NCBI GenBank assembly: GCA_019155185.1
Contig: CM032816.1
Coordinates: forward strand, 13,267,848 to 13,331,847
Length of the DNA: 64,000 nucleotides
DNA from: Beaufortia kweichowensis
Lineage: Eukaryota > Chordata > Actinopteri > Cypriniformes > Gastromyzontidae
Direction of reading: 5' to 3'
The position numbers and the translations under genes are program-made. The notes beneath the pieces were generated by a model. It had not been told where the DNA came from, searched no databases, and saw only the letters and a program-made list of their open reading frames with translations. This document shows positions 33,838-43,648 of this stretch, one piece after another (the first letter of the stretch is position 1; each line of letters opens with the position of its first letter).

Positions 33838-34310
33838 CGTCAGGAGGCTCAGGATCAGGAGGCTCGGGGTCAGGGTCTGGAGGCTCGGGGTCTGGGTCTG
33901 GAGGCTCGGGCTCTGGAGGATTGGGCTCTGGAGGATCGGGCTCTGGAGGCGGCCGCTCTGGGGCCGTTTGTGGCGGCTGTGACCGCTCTAGGGCTGACTG
34001 CGGTGGCGGCTGGGACTCTGACCGCTCGGGTGCAGGCTGTGGCGGCTGCGACCGCTCGGGTGCAGGCTGTGGCGGCTGCGGCCGCTCTGGTGAAGACTGT
34101 GGCGGCTGCGGCCGCTCTGGTGAAGACTGTGGCGGAACAGGGGACTCAGAAGCGCCGGGAACAAGGGACTCAGAAGCGCCGGGAACAGGGGACTCAGAAG
34201 TGCCGGAACAGGGGACTCAGAAGCGCCGGTAACAGGGAACTCAGAAGCGCCGGTAACAGGGAACTCAGAAGCGCCGGTAACAGGGAACTCAGAAGCGCCG
34301 GTAACAGGGA
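33838..34310. repeat. GC-rich simple and tandem repeats
   Basis: GGCTCGGGGTCTGGA-like units (33838-33960), GTGGCGGCTGCGACCGCTC-like units (33965-34135), then units of about 25 bp with CAGAAGCGCCGGTAACAGG (34140-34310). The Gly/Ser-rich plus-strand frame and the reading on the other strand are both products of the repeat. Confidence 0.85.
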
Positions 34311-35503
34311 ACAAACAGGCTTGGACAGTCTATAGTGGAGGGATTACTAGGAGCTGGGACACTTTGAGAGGGAAACCTGCTTCGAGACACTACACTAGAG
34401 GTCTGACTACTTAGACACGAACTAGAGCTGGATAGATGACCTTCTTGGGGAGGTAGGCCCTGGGACAGGGATTCAGCAACTAGACTACAACTACTAATTT
34501 GGGGTGAAGCCACTACGCTCAATTGAGAAGAATCAAAGTTAACTTGACTAGGGTTGCATTGAGACTGCATATCTGAATTGCTAGGAGAACTACTTGCACC
34601 CTGTGCTAGACTAGAGGTATGACACATGGACGACTGACCAAAACTCCCTTGGGAGCTAGAAGCATACAAATTCTGGGACGTATTACTGCTAGTGGGTTGG
34701 CTAGAAGCAGCTGTATGCAAGGAAACAAGAGTAGAATAACCAGGGGTAAACGGACTTGAGAAATTTGGAGACTGTAGGGACACATCATCAAGAGTTCTAT
34801 TACCTCCCTGTGTAGAAACCAACTGACACGAGCTTCCTGTCACTGGTGGCCTAGAACTGCCCATAATTGCTGCATGCTGGCTTTGGATCGCTAGACTGCT
34901 AACTGCTAAGACTGCTTGTCTTCCCGCTGAAGACAAAAGCTCTGCATGTATACGGGACTTGCTGGCAGGCTGACTGGAAATACTAAGTTGCTGTGAAGAC
35001 CCACTGTGGAAACTACTCTTGGCTTGAGGGACCAAGCGACTAACACCTGCTGAAATAGTGCTAGAACTGCCCTGAGCGCTTGCAACACTAGTTTGCTGTG
35101 TGACAACAGCCTGAGGTGAGATGGATTTGAAAGACTCAGATGAGAGTTTACTAGGACCTGACTGAGAATGGGGCAAATAAACACTACACGCGCTACCTTC
35201 TCCCTGAGAGGACCTAAACTGAGTTGATGTACTCCTCTGAGGCCCCATCAGTGAAGCTGGAGAGTGCTGACTAAATAAACTTGGATTACTTGTGGACTGA
35301 CTAGAAGCTAGCCGTGAGGAACTAAACTTGGAAGGGGATCCAGAAGAGAACTGGCTGAGGGTACCTTGAGGCGGGACAGGACCCCTGAAAACACTAACGT
35401 CTTCCAAAACTCGTCTCCTAGGGCCAACCCGAGAGTGGGCAAGGACACCACTATAAGCACTATTTCCTCCCTGGTTAGATGCAAACTGACTGGAAGATCC
35501 CAT
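34289..35503 (-). CDS. Ser/Gln-rich ORF of 404 aa, unknown function
   Basis: A single uninterrupted frame of 404 codons, starting MGSSSQFASNQGGNSAYSG. It is very rich in Ser (clusters such as SSSSSCLSSQTSS near the C-terminus), Gln and Pro, with few charged residues, no membrane segment and no recognised domain, so it is predicted to be disordered. It overlaps by frame with 35308-35763, which reads MVAPSKYFPMSSQEIP and includes RIRVYIDQLLSLLRHPKWD, a more ordered segment. The two may be parts of one frameshifted protein. It belongs to the LTR element whose LTR is at 37341-37754. It is unlikely to be a host gene. The open frame is striking in a region otherwise full of breaks. Confidence 0.45.
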   Translation of the reverse strand: MGSSSQFASNQGGNSAYSGVLAHSRVGPRRRVLEDVSVFRGPVPPQGTLSQFSSGSPSKFSSSRLASSQSTSNPSLFSQHSPASLMGPQRSTSTQFRSSQGEGSACSVYLPHSQSGPSKLSSESFKSISPQAVVTQQTSVASAQGSSSTISAGVSRLVPQAKSSFHSGSSQQLSISSQPASKSRIHAELLSSAGRQAVLAVSSLAIQSQHAAIMGSSRPPVTGSSCQLVSTQGGNRTLDDVSLQSPNFSSPFTPGYSTLVSLHTAASSQPTSSNTSQNLYASSSQGSFGQSSMCHTSSLAQGASSSPSNSDMQSQCNPSQVNFDSSQLSVVASPQISSCSLVAESLSQGLPPQEGHLSSSSSCLSSQTSSVVSRSRFPSQSVPAPSNPSTIDCPSLFVPCYRRF

Positions 35504-35698
35504 TTGGGGTGACGCAGCAATGAGAGCAACTGGTCTATATAAACCCTGATCCTAGATTGGGTCAAAACCTCTTGTGGTAAAATTGCAAACATTGTCCTTG
35601 ACTGACTTGGGGTGATGGATGGAGACACACTGGTGTCACTTGAGAGCTGACTAAGCCCTTCCACAAGTGAAGAACTAAGCTTGCTAGTGGTCACTGAA

Positions 35699-36250
35699 CT
35701 AAGAGAATACAAGGTAGGGATCTCTTGAGATGACATGGGGAAGTACTTGGAAGGGGCGACCATATGAGCAGGGACTAGGTCTGGGACCTCTAGAGCGGAG
35801 TCTGGGGATTCTAGGACGGAGTCTGGAAACTCTGGGGATTCTAGAAAATAGTCTGGGAACTCTGGGGATTCTAGAAAATAGTCTGGGAACTTTGGGGACT
35901 CTAGGACAGAGATGGGAAACTCTGGAAACTCTAGGGCATAGTCGGGGAACTCTGGAGATTCTGGGGCATAGTCTGAGAACTCGGGGAATTCTAGGGCGGA
36001 GTCTGGGAACTCCGGGGCGGAGTCTGGGAACTCCGGGGCGGAGTCTGGGAACTCCGGGGCGGCCCTCTTGGACGGAACATAGGACTCTGGGCCCTCTTCG
36101 GCCGGAACACACGGCGGCGGACTTGGATGGGGCCATGACTCGGAAAGCGGCCATCATGGCGGGGACAGGACACTTCGGCGGCCATCTTGGCTGGGACATG
36201 ACTCGGGAAAGCGGCCATCTTGGCGGGACAGGACACTCAGAAGCGGCCAT
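35699..36250 (-). CDS. Arg/Pro-rich repeat ORF
   Basis: 183 codons with tandem VPRLRPGVPRLRPRIPRV-type repeats of about 10 residues in its second half, preceded by a Cys-Pro/Arg-Trp-Pro segment that continues the KMAA-like repeat array upstream. It is part of the same non-autonomous LTR element. No domain was recognised, and coding status is uncertain because repeats keep several frames open. Confidence 0.3.
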   Translation of the reverse strand: MAASECPVPPRWPLSRVMSQPRWPPKCPVPAMMAAFRVMAPSKSAAVCSGRRGPRVLCSVQEGRPGVPRLRPGVPRLRPGVPRLRPRIPRVLRLCPRISRVPRLCPRVSRVSHLCPRVPKVPRLFSRIPRVPRLFSRIPRVSRLRPRIPRLRSRGPRPSPCSYGRPFQVLPHVISRDPYLVFS

Positions 36251-36940
36251 CTTGGCGGGACTGGACCCTCGAAGCAGCCATCTTGGCCGGGACTGGACCC
36301 TCGGGAACGGCCATCTTGGCCGGGACTGGACCCTCGGGAACGGCCATCTTGGCCGGGACTGGACTACTCGGGAACGGCCATCTTGGCCGGGACTGGACTC
36401 TCGGGAACGCCCATCTTGACCGCGTCAGAACCCTGGGGAGTGGCCATCTTGGCCGCGTCAGAACCCTGGGGAGCGGCCATCTTGGCCGGGACTTGACTCT
36501 CGGAAGCGGCCATCTTGACCGCGTCAGAACCCTGGGGAGCGGCCCTCTTGGCCGCGTCAGAACCCTGGGGAGCGGCCATCTTGGCCGGGACTTGACTCTC
36601 GGAAGCGGCCATCTTGACCGCGTCAGAACCCTGGGGAGCGGCCCTCTTGGCCGCGTCAGAACCCTGGGGAGCGGCCATCTTGGCCGCGTCAGAACACTGG
36701 GGAGCGGCCATCTCGGCCGCGGCAAAACTCTCGGCGACGGCCATCTCGGCCGCGGCAGAACTCTCGGCGGCGGCCATCTCGGCCGCGGCAGCACTCTCGG
36801 CGGCGGCCATCTCGGCCGCGGCAGAGCTCGCGGAGGAGGCCATCTCGACCAGACGGCGGAGGGGGTGGCACCCACAACTGGCCAACACCCAATTCATGCT
36901 ATCCTCCAAGCTTCCAGACGGCCCCCGTCAGCCCCCAAAT
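36237..36940 (-). repeat. KMAA-type coding minisatellite
   Basis: About 20 units of 33 bp built on CGGCCATCTTGGCCGGGACT and GCGTCAGAACCCTGGGGAG. On the minus strand in one frame they encode A-K-M-A-(A/V)-P-(Q/E)-G-S/P repeats, the 'KMAA' repeats that I know from predicted fish retroelement proteins (from memory; to be checked). Several frames stay open across it. Confidence 0.75.
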
Positions 36941-37079
36941 GGCGGCCATCTCGGCCGCGGCAGAGCTCGCGGAGGAGGCCATCTCGACCAGACGGCGGAG
37001 GGGGTGGCACCCACAACTGGCCAACACCCAATTCATGCTATCCTCCAAGCTTCCAGACGGCCCCCGTCAGCCCCCAAAG
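36802..37079. repeat. 139-bp tandem duplication
   Basis: 36802-36940 is repeated at 36941-37079 almost without change. It contains the sequence for the Met-Glu-Asp-Ser-Met start of the minus-strand frame. Confidence 0.85.
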
Positions 37080-37212
37080 GAATAGACGCCTCTGGTGGTC
37101 GTCGGGAAGCCCCGAGGCCATTCCGCAGACGGCGAAACAGATAACGTAGGCCTCGACTGATTCCTCCTCCTGACCCCGATACAGGAAGGCTTTCGCGTGA
37201 GCGGCCTCCATC
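37080..37212 (-). CDS. Gag-like N-terminal fragment
   Basis: A minus-strand ATG at about 37212 opens MEAAHAKAFLYRGQEEESV, followed by a sense (EAYVICFAVCGMASGLPDDHQRRLFLWGL) that resembles the retrotransposon Gag core in which a short helix bundle precedes FxxGL. A stop follows before the repeats. It lies downstream of the LTR and a CT-rich leader (37208-37245). Confidence 0.4.
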
Positions 37213-37340
37213 CTGGTGAGAGAGAGAGTGAGAGAGAGAGAGAGAAAAACAAAGGAAACAAAAAGACAAAAGACACAAAATACAGACAGGTATGCAAAAA
37301 AAACTATAACCCCTGTTATCTTTTGTCGGGTCGGTCGTAC

Positions 37341-37754
37341 TGTTACGGTGCTGGGTTAAAGATCAAACGCCAGAGAGTACTTTCAGAAAAAACAGGCTTT
37401 TACTGAAGCTTTTTCAGATTTCAGAAACATCCAGGTACATTAAACATACAAGGCAGAATATTCAGGTAGCAGGATCCTAGGCAGAACTGGGAACAGGAAA
37501 ACAGACTAGCCCACACAACCGTACAAACTAACAACAAAACAACAAACCATATCACAACAACGACCGACGAGGAATGAACAAAAAGGCAGACTATAAATAA
37601 TACAAACAATAAACAGATAATGAATACAACCAGGTGCGGGTGATAAACAAATGATAGTGCTAACAAGATTACAAAATGGTGAACAGGTGATGAGGTGCAA
37701 TGCATAATGGGAACTGAAGTCCAAACAAAATCCCAACGGGCTGAAATCATGACA
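37341..37754 (-). repeat. 5' LTR of the minus-strand element
   Basis: 414 bp, TGTCATGATT...CAGCACCGTAACA on the minus strand. Its end matches the solo LTR at 22109-22542, so both belong to one family. Flanks (CGTAC, GGGAG) are not duplicates, as expected if only one LTR of the element remains. Confidence 0.78.
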
Positions 37755-38626
37755 GGGAGAATGAATCACTACAAGATATAGTGGCTGCACTGGAGAAGTA
37801 TTGCTTACCAAGAAAGAATGTTGTTTTCGAGAGGCACCAGTTCTGGGCTTACCCTATGCCTGATTCGATCACCATCGATAAGTATGTCACAGAACTAAAA
37901 TAAAAGAGTAAAGACTGTGAGTTCGGCTTAACAGAATCTGACATGATAAGAGACAAGATCGTGTTCAGTATCGGTGAACAGCGTTTAAAAGAAAGGCTCT
38001 TAAGAGAAATAAACCTGACCCTTGAAAAAACAGTGGACATTTGTAGAGCAGCAGAGGCAGCGAAAACACAGATTCAAGCAATGGGAGAGCAGAATAAAAC
38101 TGTTCACGCCATTAAAAAGAAGACAAAAGATTCAAAACAGAACAAGAGATATGAAAAGACATCATCTCAACAACCAAAAGCAAATGTGGACTCATTCATC
38201 TGCAAAAAGTGTGGAAAGTCTCACCTCCCACGACAGTGCCCAGCCTATGGAGCTACATGTCATGCTTGTGGAAAACGTAATCACTTCGCCTCAATGTGCA
38301 TGTCTGGAAAACAGGTCACACAGCATGAACTCAAAAGAAATGTCCCTGTTGATTCCCTATTCATTGGGACAGTAGAACTAAAAGAGTACTCTAGCTCTGT
38401 ACAGAACGCATGGTACACGGATATAGACATTGGAAACGTGACAGTGAAGTTCAAACTGGACTCAGGGGCTGAAGCCAATATTTTACCTCTCAACATTTAT
38501 CAGTCTCTGCACGAAACTGCGCTGTTGCAACCTTCTTCGACTATGCTGGTGGCGTATGGAGGAACAAAACTAAAGCCAGAAAGTGTGGCCAAGCTGCAGT
38601 GCGTCACACTCAAAGCACAAGTTTGA
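37755..38626 (+). pseudogene. Gypsy G2 gag C-terminus and protease
   Basis: From about 37755 the sense is that of a Mag-like Gag (YLPRKNVVFERHQFWAYPM in a frame with stops, then MIRDKIVFSIGEQRLKERLL from 37943). Two zinc knuckles follow (CKKCGKSHLPRQC and CHACGKRNHFASMC, about 38203-38300), then a retropepsin-type motif K-L-D-S-G-A-E-A-N (about 38453-38480). The ORF 37943-38626 is open for 227 codons and ends at a stop just before the RT frame. Zinc knuckles bind the RNA and the protease matures Gag-Pol. Confidence 0.85.
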
Positions 38627-38689
38627 TTACCCTTTTACATCACTAGACATTCATCCATTCCTATACTTGGTAAGGAAGCATGTGAACGG

Positions 38690-39952
38690 ATGCAACTGCT
38701 GAAAAGAGTTGAGACTGTTGTAATGAAGCATCCTGCCTCCAAAGAGGAGTTGATAGCAAATCATCCAACAGTTTTTGAAGGACTTGGTCAGTTTCCAGGT
38801 GAACATCATATTCATGTCGATCCGAAAGCAATCCCAGTTATACATGGCTGTAGAAAAATTCCCTTAGCAGTGCTTGGCAAACTGAAGGGCACACTGGATC
38901 AGCTGTTGCAAGCAGATGTTATAGCACCAGTCACCCAGCCCACTTCATGGGTTAACAGTCTTGCTGTCACTGAGAAAAAGAATGGAACATTACGACTTTG
39001 CCTGGATCCTCGTGACCTGAATAAAGCCATTCTTCGTCAACACTTCTCTATTCCGACAACTGAGGATGTACTGTGTAAGCTTGCAGGAAAGAAAATTTTC
39101 TCCATATTTGATGAAAAAGATGGCTATTGGCAAATCAAACTTGACACAGACTCCTCCCTGCTATGCACATTCAACACACCATGGGGTAGATACAGATTCA
39201 AACGTCTGCCATTTGGTGTCAAGTCCGCTAGTGAAGTCTTCCAGCAGTACAATAATGAAGTGTTCGGTGACATAGAAGGTGTACATATCGTTGCTGATGA
39301 CATGATTGTTGCAGCTGCCACAGAACAAGAACATGACATCATTGTGGATAAAATTATGGAGAGAGCGAAACAACACAATGTGAAATTCAACCCTGACAAT
39401 ATTCAGTACAAGGTGAACAAAGTGTATTTCATGGGACATGTGATAACTCCACAGGGGTTGAAAGCAGATGATGGCAAGATACAGGCAGTAGTAAGCATGC
39501 CAACACCCACAGATAAACAATCACTACAGCGTCTTTTGGGCATGATCAGATATCTCGCCCCGTTTATTCCAGGTGAGGCATCACTCACAGCACCTCTCAG
39601 ACAGCTGCTGAAAAAAGACATTGCATTCCAGTGGCAACCTGAACATGACACGGCATTGTCTGCACTCAAAACGGCACTGACCAACACACCAGCTCTCAGG
39701 TATTATGACCCCAACACGGCACTCACCATACAAACAGATGCATCTAAAGATGGATTAGGATCATGTCTACTGCAAGAGGGACGCATACCAATAGCATATG
39801 CGTCCAGGGCTTTAACAGATACGGAGCAGAACTATGCCCAGATTGAAAAAGAGTTGCTGGCGATAGTTTTCTCCACCAAAAAGTTCCATCAGTATGTGTA
39901 TGGAAGCAGTGTGAATGTCCAGTCGGACCATAAGCCATTGGAGGCTATCAAT
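38690..39952 (+). pseudogene. Gypsy G2 reverse transcriptase and RNase H, truncated
   Basis: An open frame of about 420 Pol codons. Seen in order: FEGLGQFPGEHHIHVDP, TSWVNSLAVTEKKNGTLRLCLDPRDLNKAI, the first Asp motif (SIFDEKDGYWQI), LPFGVKSASEVFQ, the box V-A-D-D-M (about 39290-39304), FMGHVITPQGLK, then RNase H (QTDASKDGLGS, YAQIEKELLAIVF, QSDHKPLEAI). The VADD box and the RNase H D, E, D residues are present. The frame runs into LINE sequence at 39953, so the last 53 codons of the ORF are not Pol. Confidence 0.9.
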
Positions 39953-40256
39953 TCAATTCAATTTTATTTGTATAGCGCTTTTCACAAAGGTCATTGTATC
40001 AAAGCAGCTTTACATGTAATGACAGATAGCAGTCAGTGGTCAGGGATTCAAAAAAACTCTTTAAGAGAGAAAAAAAACCCTGACATGACGTGTTATAGTT
40101 GCAATCTGTAGCATGTGCAATCCGTAATAAAGGACACAATTTGCCATTGATCGCATCTATAACTCACTATGCAGTTTACAGGATACAGAAACAGACATTG
40201 TAGGATACAGAAAATCACTTTAGAGAGTGAATAAAAATGTTATATATTAAGTATAA
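39953..40256 (-). mobile_element. LINE copy 1, 3' end (CR1/L2-type)
   Basis: The minus-strand 3' tail (complement begins TCAATTCAATTTTATTTGTATAGCGC) is followed by about 300 bp matching 43008-43310. The remainder of this copy continues at 42822-43007 after the nested plus-strand LINE. It inserted into the G2 RNase H. Confidence 0.8.
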
Positions 40257-42821
40257 ATTGGCAACACAACCATTACACCATCTAAATCAGTTAGAAACCT
40301 CGGTGTGATCTTCAACGACCAGCTGTCCTTTACCGAACACATCTCAAGGATATCACGGTCTTGTAGATATTGTAGTGATTTGACCATGCCAGATGTTGGG
40401 GTCCTCTAATGGGATCACAGCTATAAACACCAAACTGACAAATTCTTAAGGGGGGTCCACAATGTAATGCATTTTGGCTCCAAGAAGTCTGGGCAGGTGA
40501 TAACCCACCGGCCGTTACTTAACTCAGTGGGACAGTTATGGCACCTCTCTGGACTCCCCCAGCAGAATTCACCCCGGTTCTGTCCCTTTTGAGATACTAC
40601 AGACCCCTGGAGATTCCAGGGAGGATCAGAGAAACACATTCCTAACACCTCAAAGAGACTCTCTGGGATAATCAGGACTAAAACTGACCGATTTGTATCT
40701 CTTTCTCTCTCTCTCTCTCGATATATATATCTATATATATATGTGTGTGTATATTCTTCCATAATCACGTAATACCCTGTCATAGTTATTGAATGTATTT
40801 CAGTGTAATCAAAGTTTAATTAATATTTCATGATAGATGTACACGAATGAATGAGTAACATTTGCCTTAATTCATCTCTCTCTCTCTCGTGTGTGGTATC
40901 AAAATGATCCACGAATTATTTCCTAAATAATGATGCACGGTACATAGTCATGGCGTGCATCATACTCAATTTACCATAAGTTGTGTGTTCGGTGCAAACA
41001 GGACGTAAACCGTACCTGTGTAAATCACTTGTCACAGAGAAGGACAAAGAGATTTCTCCCGCGCAACCACGTCCTTTTTCCATTGGTCAAAAGATTTGAC
41101 CGGGGCGTGACCGTTGTGCCTTTAAGACCACCATGCATTGAACAACTCATCGCTCAGAAAAACTTGGAACCTCTCCAAAACTTCGTGGGACCTGCCCTTT
41201 CTTCAGGACAGACTTTCCGGCAAACGTTACTTCGGCAGATTTCGACACTTGTCATGAGAGACTTCACTTTAAGCTCACCGGGACACTCTCTCTCTCAGCA
41301 CCTGGATTCGTGCCAACGAAACTAACCAATGCAAGTATTCTATCCTTCACCATTCAACTGCGCTGAGAATTGCTTGCCAAAGAGTGAACTTTGTAGAGAA
41401 AAACCCGGTGGTTGTGTCCTGCTGATTTAACATGCCATTCTTTACTCTTTACTCTAATTTTTCTATGCTTTATCTTGTATGATTGTGAATGTGTATGTGT
41501 TTTGTGTTAGTTAGTCTATGTTGTGTTAATAGCTTAGTCAATAAATATTCGTTTGTATTCATTCATGATTGTCTCTGCTAGAGGTAGTGATGCTCATAAC
41601 ACATCCAGATGACCTCTCCCTCCTTTAACTTCGGGGCGATACCGTGTTATAAATCCGGCTCTGTAGTATTGCTGTGAGATTAGATTGACTAACTTGTGGG
41701 TTTACTGTATTATCAACGGACCGTTATTCATCGAGGCCAAAAGAATAATGCGTTCATTTTAAAGTTAAAGTTAACACAGTTGGTTGAACACCAGCGGACG
41801 AAAGTGTTCTAGAGGCTGGGCCCGCTGTTACTTTTCAACAGCCTACCCGATGTAATGCAACGAAATATATATAGTTATTAATCTTGTCTGTAGGTATTTC
41901 CATTTGAGTCACAAATAATTATTCCTTTCTGAAACAGCTCAGTGTTTAAATAACACTGGCCTAGTTTCGCTACAATACTCAGAACACTTTACAACATCAG
42001 GAAGATCAGGCCATATCTCATGCAGAGCACGCTGCTTCCCAACTGCTTGTCCAAGCCATGGTAATCTCCAGACTGGACTATTGCAATGCTTGTGTTGAAA
42101 GGGTACTGTTATCCCCTTTTCTGGCTGGTCTTCCTGCACAGAACAATCAAACCACTGCAGATGATACAGAACGCTGCAGCAAGACTTGTGTTAAACAGGA
42201 ACCCAAAAGAGCACATGTCACTATGTTCTCACTCCTCATCTCTCCATTGGCTACCGGTGGCCACCGCAGGTCCTGAGAAGTTTTTAAATTCAAATCATTA
42301 ATGCTGACATTTAAAACCATCACAAACTCTGCACCCTCATACTTTAACACCGCTGTTACTTTACTCGTGATTGTCTCGGGTAATTATTCGCTTCTACATA
42401 CATACAACCCATCCAGAACCCTACGCTCAACCAATGAAGATCGTCGACTGGTGGTACCAAATCACAGAAAAAAGCTAAATCTCTCTCTCGCTCTTTTTCC
42501 TTCTCTGTTCCCGGCTTGTGGAATATCACAAACTCCCTAACATACATACAACCCATCCAATCCGGTCTGCATCACAGAAACATCCCTCACCTCCTTTAAA
42601 ACTACTACTAACGAACGCATACACACCTAACACCTGAAACGCAAAAAAAAAACTTTTCCTTCCTCTACAGGTATTTATCTAGCACTGCATAACATTGTAA
42701 ACTTAGGAAAGCACTTCTTTGTACTATTGCTGCCGCTTTTGATGTATCGCTTCATTGTCTCCTAATATTTGTAAGTCGCTTTGGATAAAAGCGTCAGCTA
42801 AATGCCTAAATGTAAATGTAT
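40257..42821 (+). mobile_element. Plus-strand LINE fragment (L2/Rex1-type), split by solo LTR D
   Basis: The two halves are 40257-40370 (sense SVRNLGVIFNDQLSFTEHISRI) and 41975-42821 (LLVQAMVISRLDYCNA, IQNAAARLVLN, YNPSRTLRSTNEDRRLVVP), i.e. the RT C-terminal region with frameshifts. It ends with GTCGCTTTGGATAAAAGCG and AAATGTAAATGTA, a common fish L2-type tail (about 42775-42817). Confidence 0.8.
40371..41974 (+). repeat. Solo LTR, family TGTAG...CTACA, copy D
   Basis: 1.60 kb inside the plus-strand LINE. Flanks ATAT and ATAC differ by one base. It is more divergent at the 5' end than A-C (TGTAGTGATTTGACC) and carries CT and AT tracts at about 40700-40745. Confidence 0.84.
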
Positions 42822-43007
42822 AATGTGGTAGATTTGATTTTAATTTAACAGGTGCAGGAGGTTGTTCTGGGTAGTCGTCATTTAGCAGCACCAGGATGGA
42901 CATCAGGTGGGGCAGTGTTGTGCCAGCTGGAACTCATTCCTCTGGATACCTCGGAGAAAAGGAGATAGAGAGAGAGAGAGAAAAGGAGAGAGGAGGAGAG
43001 AGAGAGA
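42822..43007 (-). mobile_element. LINE copy 1, remaining piece
   Basis: Matches 43299-43490 of LINE copy 2 (AGCACCAGGATGGACATCAGG block) and ends in a GA-rich tract where copy 2 begins. Confidence 0.7.
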
Positions 43008-43449
43008 CAATTTTATTTGTATAGCGCTTTTCACAAAGGACATTGTATCAAAGCAGCTTTACATGTAATAACAGATAGCAGTCAGTGGTCAGGGATTCAA
43101 AAAACTCTTTAAGAGAGAAAAAAAACCCTGACATGACGTGTTATAGTTGCAATCCGTAGCATGTGCAATCCGTAATAAAGGACACAATTTGCCATTGATC
43201 GCATCTATAACTCACTATGCAGTTTACAGGATACAGAGACATACATTGTAGGATACAGAAATTACTTTAGAGAGTGAGTAAAATGTTATATGTGAAGTGT
43301 AATGTAGTAGATTTGATTGTAATTTAACAGGTGCAGGAGGTTGTCCTGGGTGGTCATCATTTAGCAGCACCAGGATGGACATCAGGTGGGGCAGTGTTGT
43401 GCCAGCTGGAACTCATTCCTCGGGATACCTCAGAGAAAGGGAGAGGGGG

Positions 43450-43450
<1 letters not shown>

Positions 43451-43498
<48 letters not shown>
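43451..43498. repeat. (GATA)n/(GA)n microsatellite
   Basis: Four GATA units followed by about 30 bp of GA, inside the LINE 3' UTR. Confidence 0.9.
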
Positions 43499-43500
<2 letters not shown>

Positions 43501-43648
43501 AGAGACAGAACAGAGTAGCATTAGCAGCAGCCGTTCCTATGTAGATGTAGGCAGTTATAATGCGTGATAACACATGCAGTATGTAGTATGTGTGTGTGCC
43601 CGGTTCCAGTTGGTTAACTATTGCGGCCTTAGAGAGTTGGATCTGAGA

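Larger units (their letters stand above)
33839..37754 (-). mobile_element. Minus-strand LTR element with repetitive gag-like coding sequence
   Basis: Its LTR (37341-37754) is at the right, and coding-like sequence runs leftwards: a short Gag-like start near 37212, Ala/Met-rich tandem repeats, then a long Ser/Gln-rich ORF and a simple repeat. No protease, RT or integrase was found and no second LTR is present, so it is a non-autonomous or truncated copy. The left junction with G2 is near 33838. Confidence 0.6.
33573..39952 (+). mobile_element. Gypsy retrotransposon G2 (Mag-like), interrupted and truncated
   Basis: A short 5' LTR (33573-33807) and primer-binding site, then a foreign minus-strand LTR element (about 33839-37754), then gag-protease (37755-38626), RT and RNase H (38690-39952). 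The RNase H is cut in DHKPLEAI by the 3' end of a LINE at 39953. No integrase or 3' LTR is in the window. Confidence 0.85.

Noticed and set aside
33765..34232. Plus-strand Gly/Ser repeat ORF
   Set aside because: It starts in the Gypsy G2 LTR and runs into a simple repeat; it is a by-product of the repeat.
35730..37149. Plus-strand ORFs of 176-309 codons across the KMAA array
   Set aside because: They are shadows of the 33-bp repeat, with no recognisable sequence. The minus strand fits the LTR orientation.
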